From Streptomyces roseochromogenus subsp. oscitans DS 12.976 (GTDB lineage: Bacteria; Actinomycetota; Actinomycetes; Streptomycetales; Streptomycetaceae): a stretch of DNA of 19,554 bases. Of the stretch, positions 11,801-19,554 are shown in pieces. The stretch lies in contig NZ_CM002285.1 in NCBI RefSeq assembly GCF_000497445.1, forward strand, positions 502,270 to 521,823. Direction: 5' to 3'. The translations under genes were made by a program, and so were the position numbers. Each line of letters begins with the position of its first letter. Positions within the stretch are counted from its first letter, which is position 1. The notes under the pieces were generated by a model. It worked only from the letters and a program-made list of their open reading frames with translations. It was not told where the DNA came from and ran no database searches.

Positions 11801-14800
11801 TGGCCGAGAAGGGCTGCGGCCTGGCCTGCGAGTGCGGCGGGCGTCTTGGCGGTGAGCAGCCACGGGACGGCGAGTCCCTCGGGTCCGCTGTGATCCGGCT
11901 CGACGGCAGCAGGCGGGGCCTGTTCGAGGATGACGTGGGCGTTGGTGCCGCTGATCCCGAACGAGGACACCCCGGCCCGGCGCGGCCGGCCCCGCTGCGG
12001 CCAGTCCCGCTGCTCCGTCAGCAGTCGTACCTCTCCGGCGTCCCAGTCGACCTTCGTGGACGGCTGGTCCACATGCAGGGTCTGCGGCAGGACCCCGTGC
12101 CGCATGGCCATCACCATCTTGATGACGCCCGCGACACCGGCGGCGGCCTGGGTGTGCCCGATGTTGGACTTGATCGAGCCCAGCCACAACGGGGTGTCCG
12201 CGGAGCGCTCTTGGCCGTAGGTGGCCAGCAGCGCCTGCGCCTCGATCGGGTCACCCAGCGTCGTACCGGTGCCGTGGGCCTCCACGATGTCCACGTCGGC
12301 GGTGGTGAGGCGGGCGTTCTCCAGGGCTTCGAGGATGACGCGTTCCTGGGAGGGGCCGTTGGGGGCGGTGAGGCCGTTGGAGGCGCCGTCCTGGTTGACG
12401 GCGGTGCCGCGGACCACGGCCAGCACCTCGTGGCCGTTGCGCCGGGCGTCGGAGAGCCGCTCCACCACCATGACGCCGACGCCCTCGCCCCACACGGTGC
12501 CGCCCGCCGCGTCGGCGAAGGCGCGGGTGCGGGCGTCGGGAGCGAGCGCACCCTGCCTGCTGAACTCGATGAAGGTCTCCGGGGTGGCCATGACCGCGAC
12601 ACCGCCGACCAGCGCGAGGCTGGACTCGCCCTGCCTGAGCGACTGCGCGGCCAGGTGCAGCGCCACCAGCGAGGAGGAGCAGGCCGTGTCGACGGACAGC
12701 GACGGGCCCTCCAGGCCCAGGGTGTAGGCGATGCGGCCGGAGATGATGCTGCCGGAGCCGAAGCTGCCGAAGTAGTCGTGGTACTGGACACCGGCGAACA
12801 CTCCGGTGCGGCTTCCCTTGAGGCTGTGCGGGTCGATGCCCGCGCTCTCCAGCGCGTCCCAGGACACCTCCAGCAGCAGTCGCTGCTGCGGGTCCATGAC
12901 GAGGGCTTCCTTGGGGCTGATCCCGAAGAACGCGGCGTCGAACTCGCCCGCTTCGTGCAGGAATCCGCCCTCGCCCACGTAGGAGGTGTCGGGGCGCTGC
13001 CGGGTCGGGTCGACGATCCGGTCCACGTCCCAGCCGCGGTTGGCCGGGAACGGGGTGATGGCGTCGGTGCCGTCGGCGACCAGCCGCCACAGGTCCTCGG
13101 GGGTGCGGACGTCACCCGGGTAACGGCATGCCAGACCCACGATCGCCAGCGGCTCGTCCGCGCGGGCCTTGACGGTACGACGGCCTCGGCGGGCTCCGGC
13201 GCGGGCACCGCCGACCAGGGTGCCGAGGTGAGCAGCGAGCGCTTCGGGTGAGGGATGGTCGAAAACGAGCGTGGCGGACAGTCGCCGGCCCATCTCCTCG
13301 GACAGGGAGTTGCGCAGCTCGATCGCGGCGAGCGAGTCGAAGCCGAGGTCCTTGAACGCCCGGTCGGTCTCCACACTGTCCGCCTTGGCGTGTCCGAGGA
13401 CGGCGGCGACGTGGGCGCGGACCGTATGCAGCAGCGCCTCGGCCCGCTCCTCACCTCCGAGAGCAGCCATGCGCTCGGCGAAGGTGACATCGGCGCCCTC
13501 GGCGGCGGCCTCCCGGCGCACCGGGCGGCCCGCGAGCGTGCGGAAGACGGGCGCGAGTCCGCTGCCCTGGGCGCGCAGCGCAGGCAGGTTGAGCCGTACC
13601 GGCGCGAGGGCGGGACGGGCGGCGCGCACCGCCAGGTCGAACAGGGCGGTGCCCTCCACTGCCGACAGGGCGGTCATGCCGCCGCGCGCCATCCGGGCAC
13701 GGTCGGCCTCGTCGAGGGAGCTGGTCATACCGCCGGACGGGGCCCACGGTCCCCACGCCAGCGACAGCGCGGGCGCGCCCTGGGCGTGGCGGTGCGTGGC
13801 GAGGGCGTCCAGGAGGGCGTTGGCGGCGGCGTAGTTGCCCTGGCCCGGGGCTCCGACGGTGCCGGCGACCGACGAGAACAGCACGAACGCCGAAACGCCG
13901 GCGGTCAGTTCGTGCAAATGGAGGGCGCCGATCGCCTTCGGTGCGAGGACCGTGTCGATCCGCTCGGGGGTGAGCGAGGAGACCACGCCGTCGTCCAGGA
14001 CACCGGCGGCATGGACGACCGCGCTGAGGGGGCGCGAGGCGGAGATGCCGGCCAGGACAGCCGCGAGGCTGTCCCGGTCCGCGACGTCGCAGGCGTGGGC
14101 GGTCGCGGCGGCACCGAGGCCGGCGAGTTCGTCGATCAGGTCACCGGAGTCGCCCGACCGGCTGAGCAGCGCGAGGTGACGGACGCCGTACGCGGTGACC
14201 AGGTGCCGGGCGAGCACCGGTCCGAGGCCGCCGGTGGCACCGGTGAGGAGGACCGCACCCTCGGGATCGAGGTTCAACTCACCTGTTTCTGCTGGCACTT
14301 CGGTGCGCACGAGCCGGGCGGCACGAGCGGCGCCGGAGCGCAGCGCGATCTGCGGTTCACCGGAGGCGAGGACGGCGGGCAGGACGGTAGCGGGATCCGT
14401 GCCCGGTTCGAGGTCCAGCAGCACGAACCGGTCCGGGTGCTCCGACTGCGCGGACCGCACCAGGCCCCAGACGGCTGCACCCGCCAGGTCGGGCACGTCC
14501 TCGCCCGCGACGCTGACCGCGCCGTAGGTGACGACCGCCAACGGGCGGGGGTCATCGTCCTGGAGAGCTGCGAGTGCGCTGTGCAGCGCTTCCCGTACGG
14601 CGGCGGCGTCCGACCCCGGTGCGCTGTACAGCACCCGGTGATCGTTGTCGGAGGCGTCGGTCTCCAGAGTCAGTGGCTGCCAGTCGAGGGTGAACAAGGC
14701 GTCGGCGGTGGTGTCGCGGGCGGCGCGCAGATTCGTGAGCGGTCGGGAGGCCAGCGAGGTGACCGTGGCGACCGGGGCGCCGGTGGCGTCGGCCAGGTCG

Positions 14801-17800
14801 ACGGCGAAGGCGTCCGGCCCGGTGGGCACCAGCCGGGCGCGCAGCACGGAGGCGCCGACGGCGTGCAGGGTGACACCGGCGAACATGAAGGGCAGCCGGG
14901 CGGTGTCGTCGGCGGATCCGTCTCCGAGTAGGGCGAGGGAGTGCAGGGCCGCGTCGAAGGCGGCCGGGTGCAGGCCGAAGCGGGGGGCATCGGCGGCGGG
15001 CCGCTCCGGCAGCCGTACCTCCGCGAACACCTCTTCGCCGCGCCGCCAGGCGGCCGTCAGGGCCTGGAAGACGGGCCCGTACTCAAGTCCTGCGGCGGCG
15101 TGCCGCTCGTACAGGCCGGCGGTGTCGAGGGGTTCGGCGTCCTCAGGCGGCCAGGCGTCCAGGCGGGTGCCCGGGGTGTCGGTGCCGGCAGCGAGGAGGC
15201 CGGAGGCGTGCAGGGTCCACGGCTCGTCGGCGGGCAGGGTCTCGGCGCGGGCGTACACGTGCACCGTACGGGCGCCGGACCCGTCCGGTGCCCCGACGGC
15301 GACCTGGACGCGCACGCCGTCGTCCGGGGGCAGCATCAGCGGTACTTCCAGGGCGAGTTCCTCCAGGCGGCTGCAGCCGACCTGGTCGCCGGCGCGTACG
15401 GCGAGTTCGACCAGGGCGGTGCCGGGGACGACGACCGAGCCGCCGACGACATGGTCGGCGAGCCAGGCGTGGGTGCGCACCGACAGCCGGCCGGTGAGCA
15501 CGGCGCCGTCGGAGTCGGCCAGCATGGTGGCCGCGCCGAGCAGCGGGTGGTCGGCGGAGTCCAGTCCGGCGGAGCCGACGTCTGAGACGGTGGTGGCCGT
15601 CTCGGGCCAGAACCGGTCGCGCTGGAAGGCGGTGGTGGGCAGGTCGACGGTGCGGGCACCGGTGAACAGCGCGGTCCAGTCCACGCTCGCCCCGCCGGCG
15701 TACATCTGGGCGACGGCGGTGAGCAGGGTCTCGGTCTCGTCGCGCTCGCGGCGTACGGCCGCGGCCAGCACGGCGTCGGTGTCCGTGCCGTCGGCGGTCA
15801 GGCACTCGCGGGCCATGGCCGTCAGCACGGCGTCCGGGCCGAGTTCGAGGTAGCGGGTGACGCCCTCGGCGGCGAGGGCGCGTATCCCGTCGTGGAAACG
15901 GACGGCCTCGCGCACATGGCGCACCCAGTAGTCGGGGGTGGCGAGGTCCTGGGTGGCGAGGGTGCCGGTGACGTTGGAGACGACCGGGATCGTGGCCCGG
16001 CGGAAGGTCAGGGACCGCACGACCGCCCGGAAGTCGGCCAGCATCGGTTCCATGAGCGGCGAGTGGAAGGCGTGCGAGACCTTCAGCCGCCGGCTCTTCT
16101 CGAAGCGGGCGGCAACCGCCTCGGCCTCGGTGGCCTCACCCGAAATCACCACGGAATAGGGGCCGTTGACGGCGGCGACACCGACCCGCTCGGTGAGCAG
16201 CGGGCGGATCTCCTCCTCGGTGGCGCGTACCGCGATCATCGCGCCGCCCTCGGGCAGCGCCTGCATGAGCCGGCCGCGCGCGGCCACCAGCGTGGTCGCG
16301 TCCTTCAGGTCGAGGACGCCCGCCACGTGGGCCGCGGCGATCTCGCCGATGGAATGCCCGGCCAGGTAGTCGGGGGTGAGCCCCCAGGACTGCACGAGCC
16401 GGTACAGCGCGACCTCGAACGCGAACAGCGCGGTCTGGGTGCGGGCGGTCCGGTTCAGCGGCTCGGGGTCGTCCCCGAACATCAGGTCGCGCAGGTCGTC
16501 GCCGAAGAGCCCGCAGATCTCGTCGATGGCGCGGGTGAACACCGGGAAGGATCCGTACAGTTCGCGGCCCATGCCGGCGCGCTGCGCGCCCTGTCCGGTG
16601 AACAGGAAGGCGGTCTGTCCCTTGCGGACGCGGCCGAAGGCGGCGCCCTGACCGCCCTCGGCGACCCGGGTCGCAGCCTCCATGAGCGCGTCGCGGCCTT
16701 CGCCGAGGACCACGGCTCGGTGCCGATGCGCGGTCCGGGTCGCGGCCAGGGAGTGCGCCACGTCCACCGGGTCCAGCTCACCGGCGGCGGCCACCAGGCG
16801 GGCTGCCTGCTCGCGCAGGGCACGCTCGGTGCGGCCGGAGAGCACCCACGGCACCAGCGGCGGCGCCGAGCGGGCGTCAGCCTCGGGCGTCTCTTCGGCA
16901 GGAGCCTCCTCCAGGATGGTGTGCGCGTTGGTGCCGCTGGCGCCGAAGGAGGAGACGGCGGCGCGGCGCGGGCGGCCGGGGTCGGTCCAGGGCCGGTTCT
17001 CGGTCAGCAGCCGGACCTGGCCCTGGCTCCAGTCGGCCTTGGTGGACGGCTCGTCGGCGAACAGCGACTTGGGCAGGACTTGGTGCCGTATCGCCATGAC
17101 GGCCTTGATGATGCCGGCGACGCCGGCCGCGGCCTGGGTGTGCCCGATGTTGGACTTGACCGAGCCCAGCCACAGCGGGCGGTCCGCGGGCCGGTCCTGG
17201 CCGTAGGTGGCGAGCAGGGCCTGGGCCTCGATCGGGTCGCCGAGGGTGGTGCCGGTGCCGTGTGCCTCCAGCAGGTCCACGTCGGCCGGGCCGAGCTGTG
17301 CTCCGGTGAGCGCGGCACGGATGACGCGCTGCTGGGACGGCCCGTTGGGGGCGGTGAGGCCGTTGGAGGCGCCGTCCTGGTTGACGGCGGAGCCGCGCAC
17401 GACGGCCAGCACCTCGTGGCCGTTGCGGCGGGCGTCGCTGAGCCGTTCGAGCACCAGCATGCCGGCGCCCTCGCCCCAGCCGGTGCCGTCGGCGGCGTCC
17501 GCGAAGGCCTTGCAGCGGCCGTCCGGGGAGAGGCCGCGCTGCCGGGAGAACGCGATGAAGTTGTTCGGCGTGGACATCACGGTGGCGCCGCCCGCGAGGG
17601 CGAGGGTGCACTCCTTGTTGCGCAGCGCCTGGACGGCCAGGTGCACCGCGACGAGCGCCGAGGAGCAGGCGGTGTCGATGGTGACGGCCGGGCCTTCCAG
17701 GCCCAGGGTGTAGGAGATGCGGCCGGAGATGACGGCGGCCAGTACACCGGTGCCGAGCGCCGCCTCGCTGTCCTCCGGCATCTTCGCCAACAGGTCTTTG

Positions 17801-18282
17801 TAGTCCTGCCCGTTGGTGCCCGCGAACACCCCGATCCGGGCGCCGTGCGCCGAGTCGGGGGCGATCCGGGCCCGTTCCAGGGCCTCCCACGACACCTCCA
17901 GCAGCAGCCGCTGCTGGGGGTCCATCGCGACCGCCTCGCGGGGGCTGATGCCGAAGAAGTCCGGCTCGAACCCGGCCGCGTCGTCCAGGAAGCCACCGCG
18001 CCGGACGTAGGTCTTGCCGGTGGCGTCCGGGTCGGGGTCGTAGAGCGCGTCGACGTCCCAGCCCCGGTCCTCGGGGAAGTCACCGATGGCGTCGGTGCCG
18101 TCGTGGACGAGCCGCCAGAACTCCTCCGGGGTGGTCACACCGCCGGGGAAGCGGCAGCTCATCCCGACGATGGCGACGGGTTCCCGGTCCTGGGTCTCCA
18201 CCTCGCGCAGCCGCTGACGGGTCTGGGCCAGGTCGGCGGAGACCCGCTTGAGGTAGGAGAGCAGCTTTTCGTCGTTGGTCAT
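2890..18282 (-). CDS. Three-module type I PKS: (KS-AT-DH-KR-ACP) x3, predicted to build a methyl-branched conjugated triene
   Basis: A 5130-residue cytoplasmic megasynthase, complete from ATG to TGA. Domains in order: N-docking 1-33; module 1 KS 34-459, AT 557-894, DH 911-1184, KR about 1195-1519, ACP 1615-1690; module 2 KS 1709-2121, AT 2224-2566, DH 2583-2850, KR 2864-3182, ACP 3281-3356; module 3 KS 3375-3786, AT 3892-4228, DH 4240-4502, KR 4516-4882, ACP 4976-5050; C-docking to 5130. Each KS has Cys-His-His, each DH has HxxxGxxxxP plus the Asp, each KR has Ser-Tyr-Asn, and each ACP has GFDSL. AT motifs predict malonyl, methylmalonyl, malonyl. With KR and DH but no ER in every module, I infer three successive C=C bonds, a triene with a methyl on the middle unit. 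The gene lies 102 bases after the upstream PKS and 26 bases before the next, so it is probably co-transcribed. I found no in-frame TTA codon. Module 3 KS has an unusual stretch before DPQQR. Final product not identified. Confidence 0.98.
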   Translation of the reverse strand: MTNDEKLLSYLKRVSADLAQTRQRLREVETQDREPVAIVGMSCRFPGGVTTPEEFWRLVHDGTDAIGDFPEDRGWDVDALYDPDPDATGKTYVRRGGFLDDAAGFEPDFFGISPREAVAMDPQQRLLLEVSWEALERARIAPDSAHGARIGVFAGTNGQDYKDLLAKMPEDSEAALGTGVLAAVISGRISYTLGLEGPAVTIDTACSSALVAVHLAVQALRNKECTLALAGGATVMSTPNNFIAFSRQRGLSPDGRCKAFADAADGTGWGEGAGMLVLERLSDARRNGHEVLAVVRGSAVNQDGASNGLTAPNGPSQQRVIRAALTGAQLGPADVDLLEAHGTGTTLGDPIEAQALLATYGQDRPADRPLWLGSVKSNIGHTQAAAGVAGIIKAVMAIRHQVLPKSLFADEPSTKADWSQGQVRLLTENRPWTDPGRPRRAAVSSFGASGTNAHTILEEAPAEETPEADARSAPPLVPWVLSGRTERALREQAARLVAAAGELDPVDVAHSLAATRTAHRHRAVVLGEGRDALMEAATRVAEGGQGAAFGRVRKGQTAFLFTGQGAQRAGMGRELYGSFPVFTRAIDEICGLFGDDLRDLMFGDDPEPLNRTARTQTALFAFEVALYRLVQSWGLTPDYLAGHSIGEIAAAHVAGVLDLKDATTLVAARGRLMQALPEGGAMIAVRATEEEIRPLLTERVGVAAVNGPYSVVISGEATEAEAVAARFEKSRRLKVSHAFHSPLMEPMLADFRAVVRSLTFRRATIPVVSNVTGTLATQDLATPDYWVRHVREAVRFHDGIRALAAEGVTRYLELGPDAVLTAMARECLTADGTDTDAVLAAAVRRERDETETLLTAVAQMYAGGASVDWTALFTGARTVDLPTTAFQRDRFWPETATTVSDVGSAGLDSADHPLLGAATMLADSDGAVLTGRLSVRTHAWLADHVVGGSVVVPGTALVELAVRAGDQVGCSRLEELALEVPLMLPPDDGVRVQVAVGAPDGSGARTVHVYARAETLPADEPWTLHASGLLAAGTDTPGTRLDAWPPEDAEPLDTAGLYERHAAAGLEYGPVFQALTAAWRRGEEVFAEVRLPERPAADAPRFGLHPAAFDAALHSLALLGDGSADDTARLPFMFAGVTLHAVGASVLRARLVPTGPDAFAVDLADATGAPVATVTSLASRPLTNLRAARDTTADALFTLDWQPLTLETDASDNDHRVLYSAPGSDAAAVREALHSALAALQDDDPRPLAVVTYGAVSVAGEDVPDLAGAAVWGLVRSAQSEHPDRFVLLDLEPGTDPATVLPAVLASGEPQIALRSGAARAARLVRTEVPAETGELNLDPEGAVLLTGATGGLGPVLARHLVTAYGVRHLALLSRSGDSGDLIDELAGLGAAATAHACDVADRDSLAAVLAGISASRPLSAVVHAAGVLDDGVVSSLTPERIDTVLAPKAIGALHLHELTAGVSAFVLFSSVAGTVGAPGQGNYAAANALLDALATHRHAQGAPALSLAWGPWAPSGGMTSSLDEADRARMARGGMTALSAVEGTALFDLAVRAARPALAPVRLNLPALRAQGSGLAPVFRTLAGRPVRREAAAEGADVTFAERMAALGGEERAEALLHTVRAHVAAVLGHAKADSVETDRAFKDLGFDSLAAIELRNSLSEEMGRRLSATLVFDHPSPEALAAHLGTLVGGARAGARRGRRTVKARADEPLAIVGLACRYPGDVRTPEDLWRLVADGTDAITPFPANRGWDVDRIVDPTRQRPDTSYVGEGGFLHEAGEFDAAFFGISPKEALVMDPQQRLLLEVSWDALESAGIDPHSLKGSRTGVFAGVQYHDYFGSFGSGSIISGRIAYTLGLEGPSLSVDTACSSSLVALHLAAQSLRQGESSLALVGGVAVMATPETFIEFSRQGALAPDARTRAFADAAGGTVWGEGVGVMVVERLSDARRNGHEVLAVVRGTAVNQDGASNGLTAPNGPSQERVILEALENARLTTADVDIVEAHGTGTTLGDPIEAQALLATYGQERSADTPLWLGSIKSNIGHTQAAAGVAGVIKMVMAMRHGVLPQTLHVDQPSTKVDWDAGEVRLLTEQRDWPQRGRPRRAGVSSFGISGTNAHVILEQAPPAAVEPDHSGPEGLAVPWLLTAKTPAALAGQAAALLGHLDTHPGLDPSDIGWTLATARARFAYRASITGADTAELRGALAALADGSTARTLVEGTAAGRARPVFVFPGQGSQWSGMATRLLDESPAFAARMAECAAALAPYTDWDFHTELRGDLDRVDVVQPLLWAVMVSLAHTWSAYGVTPAAVIGHSQGEIAAACAVGALSLRDGARVVALRSQAIAELLSGSGGMMSVAEGADAVRARLTAWDGRLSVAAVNGAASTVVSGDPDALDELLTQLRKEKVRAKRLPVDYASHSAHVETLRERLADVLDGIEPRATQVPFYSTVTGGPIDTAELGAGYWYTNLRGTVLFEDAVRAAVADGHQLFIESSPHPVLTVGIQETDDALAAVGSLRRDEGGRDRLLTALGEAFTHGAGVDWAAVTEGRRPRRVPLPGYAFQREWYWLDSTATGADVTSAGLAPTDHALLGAAMVRADSEGAVLTGRLSPGIQPWLEDHRVGGLLLFPGTGHLELALRAGDQVGCGDIAELTLHAPLVLPDHGAVQLQVVVGTPEGDTRPVTIWSRPESPDEELPWTRHADGLLAPTGTLPATADPLTAWPPQGAEAIGLDGLYDELAALGLRYGPLFQGLRAAWRTEDGLYAEIATDASPDGFGLHPALSDAALHTVGLTDAAGEEALLPFAWSGVRLHATGATALRVRVRPTGEGTVSLTLADPTGAPVATVDSLTLRPLRAEALKAAARSARAGALYRVDWVPAPSAPAADAAMDVVRVPAGVNSAETRAAVVTVLDELRARLADDGLTLVVITGTDPAGAAVGGLVRSAQSENPGRIVLIEAEEEPDAERLAEAVATGEPHLAFRDGAWLAPRLARVTDGPDTSESPGVGTGTVLLTGATGALGGILARHLAAERNVRHLLLLSRSGVADDLVTELTELGAEVTSVACDVSDRAALTAVLDAVPADRPLTAVIHAAGVLADGVLGSLTPERIDTVFRPKVDAAWNLHELTADLDLSAFVLFSSSAATLGSPGQANYAAANAYLDALAVHRRTLGLPAHSLAWGLWAQAGGMTGTLDATDLTRIARGGVAPLETEEGVALFDAAVRGDDPAVLPVKLDMASLRAQGEGLAPLFRALVPMRRTGAATGQAAAGGADALRERLAGLLQAERAAFLTELVQNHVATILGYRSAQDIGRTLAFKELGFDSLAAVELRNRLTAATGLRLPATLVFDHPTPTELAAHLLGELTGTLAEETVRTAPRSAAADEPIAVIGMACRFPGDIASPEDLWQLVAEGRDAIGEFPNDRGWDVDNLYDPTLDRPGTSYTRHGAFLYDAADFDPAFFAMDEAEAEVTDPQQRLLLETSWEALERASIDPATLRGSDTGVFAGVMYHDYFGSFGSGSVVSGRVAYTLGLEGPTLSVDTACSSSLVALHLAAQSLRDGDCSLALAGGVTVMATPGTFVEFSRHRGLSRDGRCKPFADAADGTGFGEGAGVLLLERLSDARRNGHTILAVLRGTAVNQDGASNGLSAPNGPAQQRVIRRALRAAGVEAAEVDVVEAHGTGTTLGDPIEAQALIATYGAEHTEDSPLWLGSVKSNLGHTQAAAGVAGVIKMVEAIRNETLPASLGVDRPSRHVEWEGAGVRLLTENRPWPDPGRPRRAGISSFGISGTNAHVIVEAAPAEEPATPHTAPPVDTVPWLLSGHTPGALRAQATRLLQHLTVTRDAAPDTDPHHLAGALAHARTRLGHRAAVLGRTQDELIRDVRELAEGRTPRSGALGTATDGRLAFLFSGQGAQLPGMGTRLAAAFPAFAAAFDEIRARLDPLLDRPLADVLDRAELLERTEYTQPAMFAVEVALYRLLESFGVRPDILAGHSVGEFAAAHVAGVLDLKDACTLVAARGRLMQALPEGGAMFAVQATEDEVTPLLGDGVGIAAVNGPQSVVISGPAGPARALAARFERVKELVVSHAFHSALMEPMLEEFGEIAASLSYGTLRIPLVSTLTGAPAAPDELSTAGYWVRHAREAVRFADAVTALHEAGVRHFAEVGPGSALTAAAGECLPDEAAVVPLLRKDREETEAFVSGLAALHVHGAAVDWTALLPHRDGSDLPTYAFQRGRYWMTGDLGLPRPAADHPLLGTAVELAGADGTLYSGHLSLADHPWLADHTVGGVPLLPGTAFVEMALAAGARVGCGTAEELTVTEPLVLPEDRAVRLQCTVGEPDASGARAFRVYAATADDDPWTTHATGLLRPAEERPVHDLTAWPPPGAEPVDLDGVYERLAELGAAYGPRFQGLRAAWRRDDEVYAEVAAPTDGAAFGLHPALFDSALHTIGLRAGAEERMALPFVWNGVELYTRGARALRVRIAPAGTGAVRVEAADETGRPVARVASLSLREVGPQRIAAAAAGGHDDLFALDWVPLSLPAAPQAGRWTVLGAGGEEMAGALAGEVAEVTVAADLTEAAEQAPDTLVVVHTGGDGPDEIRAGVRELLARVQGWLADARFAETTLVVATSGATGPGDVTDPGAAAAWGLIRSAQSEHPDRLVLADLDDTDASRRLLPSAVASGEPQLALREGRLNVPRLVRAPRLAESAPGDWSGDVLVTGGTGALGRLIARHLVCAHGAERLVLLSRSGPEGPGAAGLSEELAALGAQVTIVACDAADHAALARVLDEHPVSAVVHTAGVLADAVLTSLTPERLDTVLRPKLDAAWNLHELTRERPLKAFVLFSSAAGLLGSPGQAGYAAGNTFLDALAAHRRSLGLPAVSLAWGAWAGSGGMADRLGDTDSRRIASGGVLALDAEAGLALFDTGVGRAEPVLLPARLDLAPREAARIAPLLRSLVRVPRRTGPGAPAAASALRRELAGLAPEKRTERLLGLVRDEARAVLGIEEIENELPFKDLGFDSLTAVEFRNRLNEATGLRLTATLVFDHPTPAALTEHLAAELAPRTADGPRDEEDTVRAALAAIPVARLREAGLLDSLLELAGTRPAPDSAAAGEPGGASIDAMDAESLISMALDDLVEDDDAL
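2893..3117 (-). other. C-terminal docking domain of the three-module PKS
   Basis: About 75 residues after ACP3: a first helical part ([20 protein letters not shown]), a Pro/Ala/Gly-rich spacer, then [17 protein letters not shown] and an acidic end (VEDDDAL). The IDAMD-type terminal helix is a common PKS docking tail and differs from the FAFIDNELG tail of the upstream protein. I infer that it binds the [13 protein letters not shown] helix of the next gene. Confidence 0.88.
3133..3357 (-). other. Acyl carrier protein ACP3 (module 3)
   Basis: [14 protein letters not shown] with Ser5008 (codon 3259-3261) as phosphopantetheine site; ends near [17 protein letters not shown]. Confidence 0.97.
3637..4737 (-). 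other. Ketoreductase KR3 (module 3)
   Basis: The structural half starts [16 protein letters not shown] motif TGGTGALG is at 4708-4715. Fingerprint LAD (4790-4792) suggests B-type. Ser4834, Tyr4847 (codon 3742-3744) and Asn4851 are present, but the context is AGYAAGNTF rather than the NYAAANA of the other KRs here, so the residue before the Tyr is Gly instead of Asn. Predicted active. Confidence 0.92.
4777..5565 (-). other. Dehydratase DH3 (module 3)
   Basis: [12 protein letters not shown] has the intact HxxxGxxxxP motif (His4273, codon 5464-5466), followed by AAYGPRFQG and catalytic Asp4432 in FDSALH (4987-4989). Predicted active; completes the third double bond. Confidence 0.93.
5599..6609 (-). 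other. Acyltransferase AT3, malonyl-CoA type (module 3), with post-AT linker
   Basis: Starts [19 protein letters not shown] holds Ser3983 (codon 6334-6336). HAFHS (residues 4076-4080, 6043-6057) marks malonyl-CoA specificity. The linker ends [13 protein letters not shown]. One rare CTA leucine codon occurs at LDLKDA. Confidence 0.94.
6925..8160 (-). other. Ketosynthase KS3 (module 3), with an altered conserved segment
   Basis: Runs from [16 protein letters not shown] to TNAHVIVE. The catalytic residues are Cys3534 (codon 7681-7683), His3669 (7276-7278) and His3709 (7156-7158), so activity is expected. The odd feature is residues 3453-3462: where the other three KSs here read FFGISPxxAxxMDPQQR, this one reads [17 protein letters not shown], the same length but almost wholly different. 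The catalytic triad is untouched. Confidence 0.96.
7651..7731 (-). repeat. KS3 copy of an 81-base repeat over the active-site Cys
   Basis: Partner of 12649-12729, same orientation, three mismatches in 81 bases by eye. KS4 at about 2250-2330 is related but more diverged, including at synonymous positions. Confidence 0.8.
8215..8442 (-). other. Acyl carrier protein ACP2 (module 2)
   Basis: [14 protein letters not shown] with Ser3316 (codon 8335-8337) as phosphopantetheine site; ends near [17 protein letters not shown]. Confidence 0.97.
8737..9693 (-). other. Ketoreductase KR2 (module 2)
   Basis: The structural half starts [17 protein letters not shown] motif TGATGALG is at residues 3008-3015. 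Fingerprint LAD (3090-3092) keeps the final Asp of LDD, so it is most likely B-type. Ser3134, Tyr3147 (codon 8842-8844) and Asn3151 in NYAAANA are present. Predicted active. Confidence 0.93.
9733..10536 (-). other. Dehydratase DH2 (module 2)
   Basis: HxxxGxxxxP is intact in [12 protein letters not shown] (His2616, codon 10435-10437), with LRYGPLFQG and catalytic Asp2779 in LSDAALH (9946-9948). Predicted active. It resembles DH1 closely at its start (GAVLTGRLS) and in [12 protein letters not shown]. Confidence 0.93.
10585..11613 (-). other. Acyltransferase AT2, methylmalonyl-CoA type (module 2), with post-AT linker
   Basis: Starts [16 protein letters not shown]. The active site is GHSQGE with Ser2312 (codon 11347-11349). 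The specificity motif YASH (Tyr2413-His2416, 11035-11046) together with GHSQG is the classic methylmalonyl signature, so a methyl branch is predicted. This AT is clearly of a different lineage from AT1, AT3 and AT4. The linker ends [13 protein letters not shown]. Confidence 0.95.
12212..12282 (-). repeat. KS2 copy of a 71-base near-identical intermodular repeat
   Basis: Within KS2, encoding part of the TYG and [20 protein letters not shown] region. It is identical to 1812-1882 in KS4 except for one base (A at 12253, G at 1853 on the + strand). KS3 keeps a shorter identical core around 7240-7277. Confidence 0.85.
12649..12729 (-). repeat. KS2 copy of an 81-base repeat over the active-site Cys
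   Basis: Covers the [14 protein letters not shown] region of KS2. Compared with 7651-7731 in KS3 I count three mismatches in 81 bases. Confidence 0.8.
13213..13440 (-). other. Acyl carrier protein ACP1 (module 1)
   Basis: Carrier domain with [14 protein letters not shown]. Ser1650 (codon 13333-13335) carries phosphopantetheine. The domain ends near [17 protein letters not shown], followed by a short Arg/Gly-rich linker to KS2. Confidence 0.97.
13726..14700 (-). other. Ketoreductase KR1 (module 1), structural plus catalytic halves
   Basis: The structural half starts at LFTLDWQPL. The catalytic half has the NADPH motif TGATGGLG (residues 1347-1354), the B-type fingerprint VLDDG (LDD 1429-1431), Ser1471, Tyr1484 (codon 13831-13833) and Asn1488 in NYAAANA. 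B-type reduction followed by DH1 usually gives a trans double bond. Confidence 0.94.
14731..15552 (-). other. Dehydratase DH1 (module 1)
   Basis: Double-hotdog dehydratase that removes water from the beta-hydroxyacyl chain. HxxxGxxxxP is intact ([12 protein letters not shown], His944, codon 15451-15453), as are LEYGPVF and the catalytic Asp1110 in FDAALH (14953-14955). It is predicted active and followed directly by KR1, with no ER between. Confidence 0.94.
15601..16614 (-). other. Acyltransferase AT1, malonyl-CoA type (module 1), with post-AT linker
   Basis: Loads the extender unit on ACP1. Starts at [11 protein letters not shown]; the active site is GHSIGE with Ser644 (codon 16351-16353). 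The specificity motif HAFHS (residues 737-741, 16060-16074 region) and GHSIG indicate malonyl-CoA, so no methyl branch is expected from this module. The post-AT linker ends in [14 protein letters not shown]. Confidence 0.94.
16906..18183 (-). other. Ketosynthase KS1 (module 1)
   Basis: Decarboxylative condensation domain from [15 protein letters not shown] to TNAHTILEE. The catalytic residues are Cys206 (codon 17665-17667, DTACSSA), His341 (EAHGTGTT, 17260-17262) and His381 (KSNIGHTQ, 17140-17142). It differs from the other KSs here in the region before the active Cys: TNGQDY and [14 protein letters not shown] replace the [12 protein letters not shown] type, and it has CSSA rather than CSSS. 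This suggests a different lineage from KS2-KS4. Confidence 0.97.
18184..18282 (-). other. N-terminal docking domain
   Basis: The first 33 residues ([14 protein letters not shown], then [14 protein letters not shown]) form a predicted amphipathic coiled coil directly ahead of KS1, as in many actinobacterial PKS subunits. In the family it binds the C-terminal tail of the preceding PKS, here most simply the FAFIDNELG-type tail of the upstream gene. Confidence 0.92.
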
Positions 18283-18294
18283 CGGGTGTCGCCA

Positions 18295-18299
18295 CTCCT
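18295..18299 (-). promoter_or_regulatory. Ribosome binding site of the three-module PKS gene
   Basis: AGGAG on the transcript strand, 12 bases before the ATG at 18282-18280. The spacing is somewhat long, but no better start is visible, and the ATG begins a textbook docking helix ([14 protein letters not shown]), which supports this start. Confidence 0.7.
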
Positions 18300-18350
18300 G
18301 TGCGAAGAGGTGGACCGCGGTGGGGCCGGGGTGTCGTGGGAGGGCCGCCT

Positions 18351-18366
18351 CACGGGTGGACCCGTG
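18351..18366 (-). repeat. Second short inverted repeat in the intergenic gap
   Basis: The sequence CACGGGT-CC-ACCCGTG (transcript strand) is a perfect 7-bp dyad with a 2-base centre; as RNA it could fold as a 6-bp stem with a 4-base loop. It lies 10 bases beyond the hairpin over the stop codon. It may be an operator-like dyad, part of a tandem hairpin or chance. The rest of the 102-base gap (18283-18384) holds only the ribosome binding site of the next gene; I see no clear promoter. Confidence 0.5.
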
Positions 18367-18384
18367 CGGCGTGGGAGGCTCGGC

Positions 18385-19554
<1,170 letters not shown>

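Larger units (their letters stand above)
11920..13158 (-). other. Ketosynthase KS2 (module 2)
   Basis: Runs from [16 protein letters not shown] to TNAHVILEQ. The catalytic residues are Cys1868 (DTACSSS, codon 12679-12681), His2003 (12274-12276) and His2043 (12154-12156). The stretch [12 protein letters not shown] is shared with KS3 and KS4, and the DNA is nearly identical to them in places. Confidence 0.97.

Noticed and set aside
1812..12282. Repeats as signs of an insertion sequence or CRISPR array
   Set aside because: The repeats are conserved coding parts of homologous KS domains; there is no transposase, no terminal inverted repeats and no regular spacer pattern.
14700..14731. Possible enoylreductase between DH and KR
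   Set aside because: In all three modules the DH is followed within a few dozen residues by the KR structural half (LDWQPL, VDWVPAP, LDWVPL); there is no room for an ER and no ER motif.

Overview
This is a GC-rich (clearly above 70 percent by eye) stretch from an actinomycete, most likely Streptomyces. It lies entirely inside a modular type I polyketide synthase (PKS) gene cluster. Every real gene reads on the minus strand, so biosynthetic order runs from the right end of the window to the left. There are three genes: the 3' end of an upstream PKS gene (18385-19554, cut by the window edge), one complete three-module PKS gene of 5130 codons (2890-18282), and the 5' part of a downstream PKS gene (1-2863, cut by the window edge).

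Right region: the upstream protein ends in ketoreductase (KR), acyl carrier protein (ACP) and a C-terminal docking domain. A 102-base gap follows and holds two perfect inverted repeats; the first encloses the upstream stop codon in its loop. Centre: the 5130-residue protein is N-docking, then three modules each with KS-AT-DH-KR-ACP, then C-docking. From specificity motifs, AT1 and AT3 are malonyl-type (HAFHS) and AT2 is methylmalonyl-type (YASH). All KS, AT, DH, KR and ACP catalytic residues that I checked are present, and there is no enoylreductase. Left region: after a 26-base gap with a good ribosome binding site, the last gene begins with N-docking-KS-AT (malonyl, HAFHS) and then goes straight into an ACP, without DH or KR.

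Read together, the line predicts three successive extensions that each leave a double bond, giving a conjugated triene with one methyl branch, followed by an unreduced extension giving a beta-keto acyl chain: upstream chain-CH=CH-CH=C(CH3)-CH=CH-CO-CH2-CO-S-ACP. The KR fingerprints are B-type (Asp of LDD/LAD), which usually goes with trans double bonds. The docking ends of consecutive proteins look compatible and differ between the two junctions. I cannot name the final product: loading module, release domain and tailoring genes are outside the window.

There are no RNA genes, mobile elements or CRISPR arrays that I can see, and no gene-free stretch longer than about 100 bases. This is a textbook-type assembly line, not a new class of system. 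The points worth a second look are an altered conserved KS motif in module 3 of the central protein, tracts of near-identical DNA between modules suggesting gene conversion, the AT2 swap pattern, and the hairpin pair at the gene junction.
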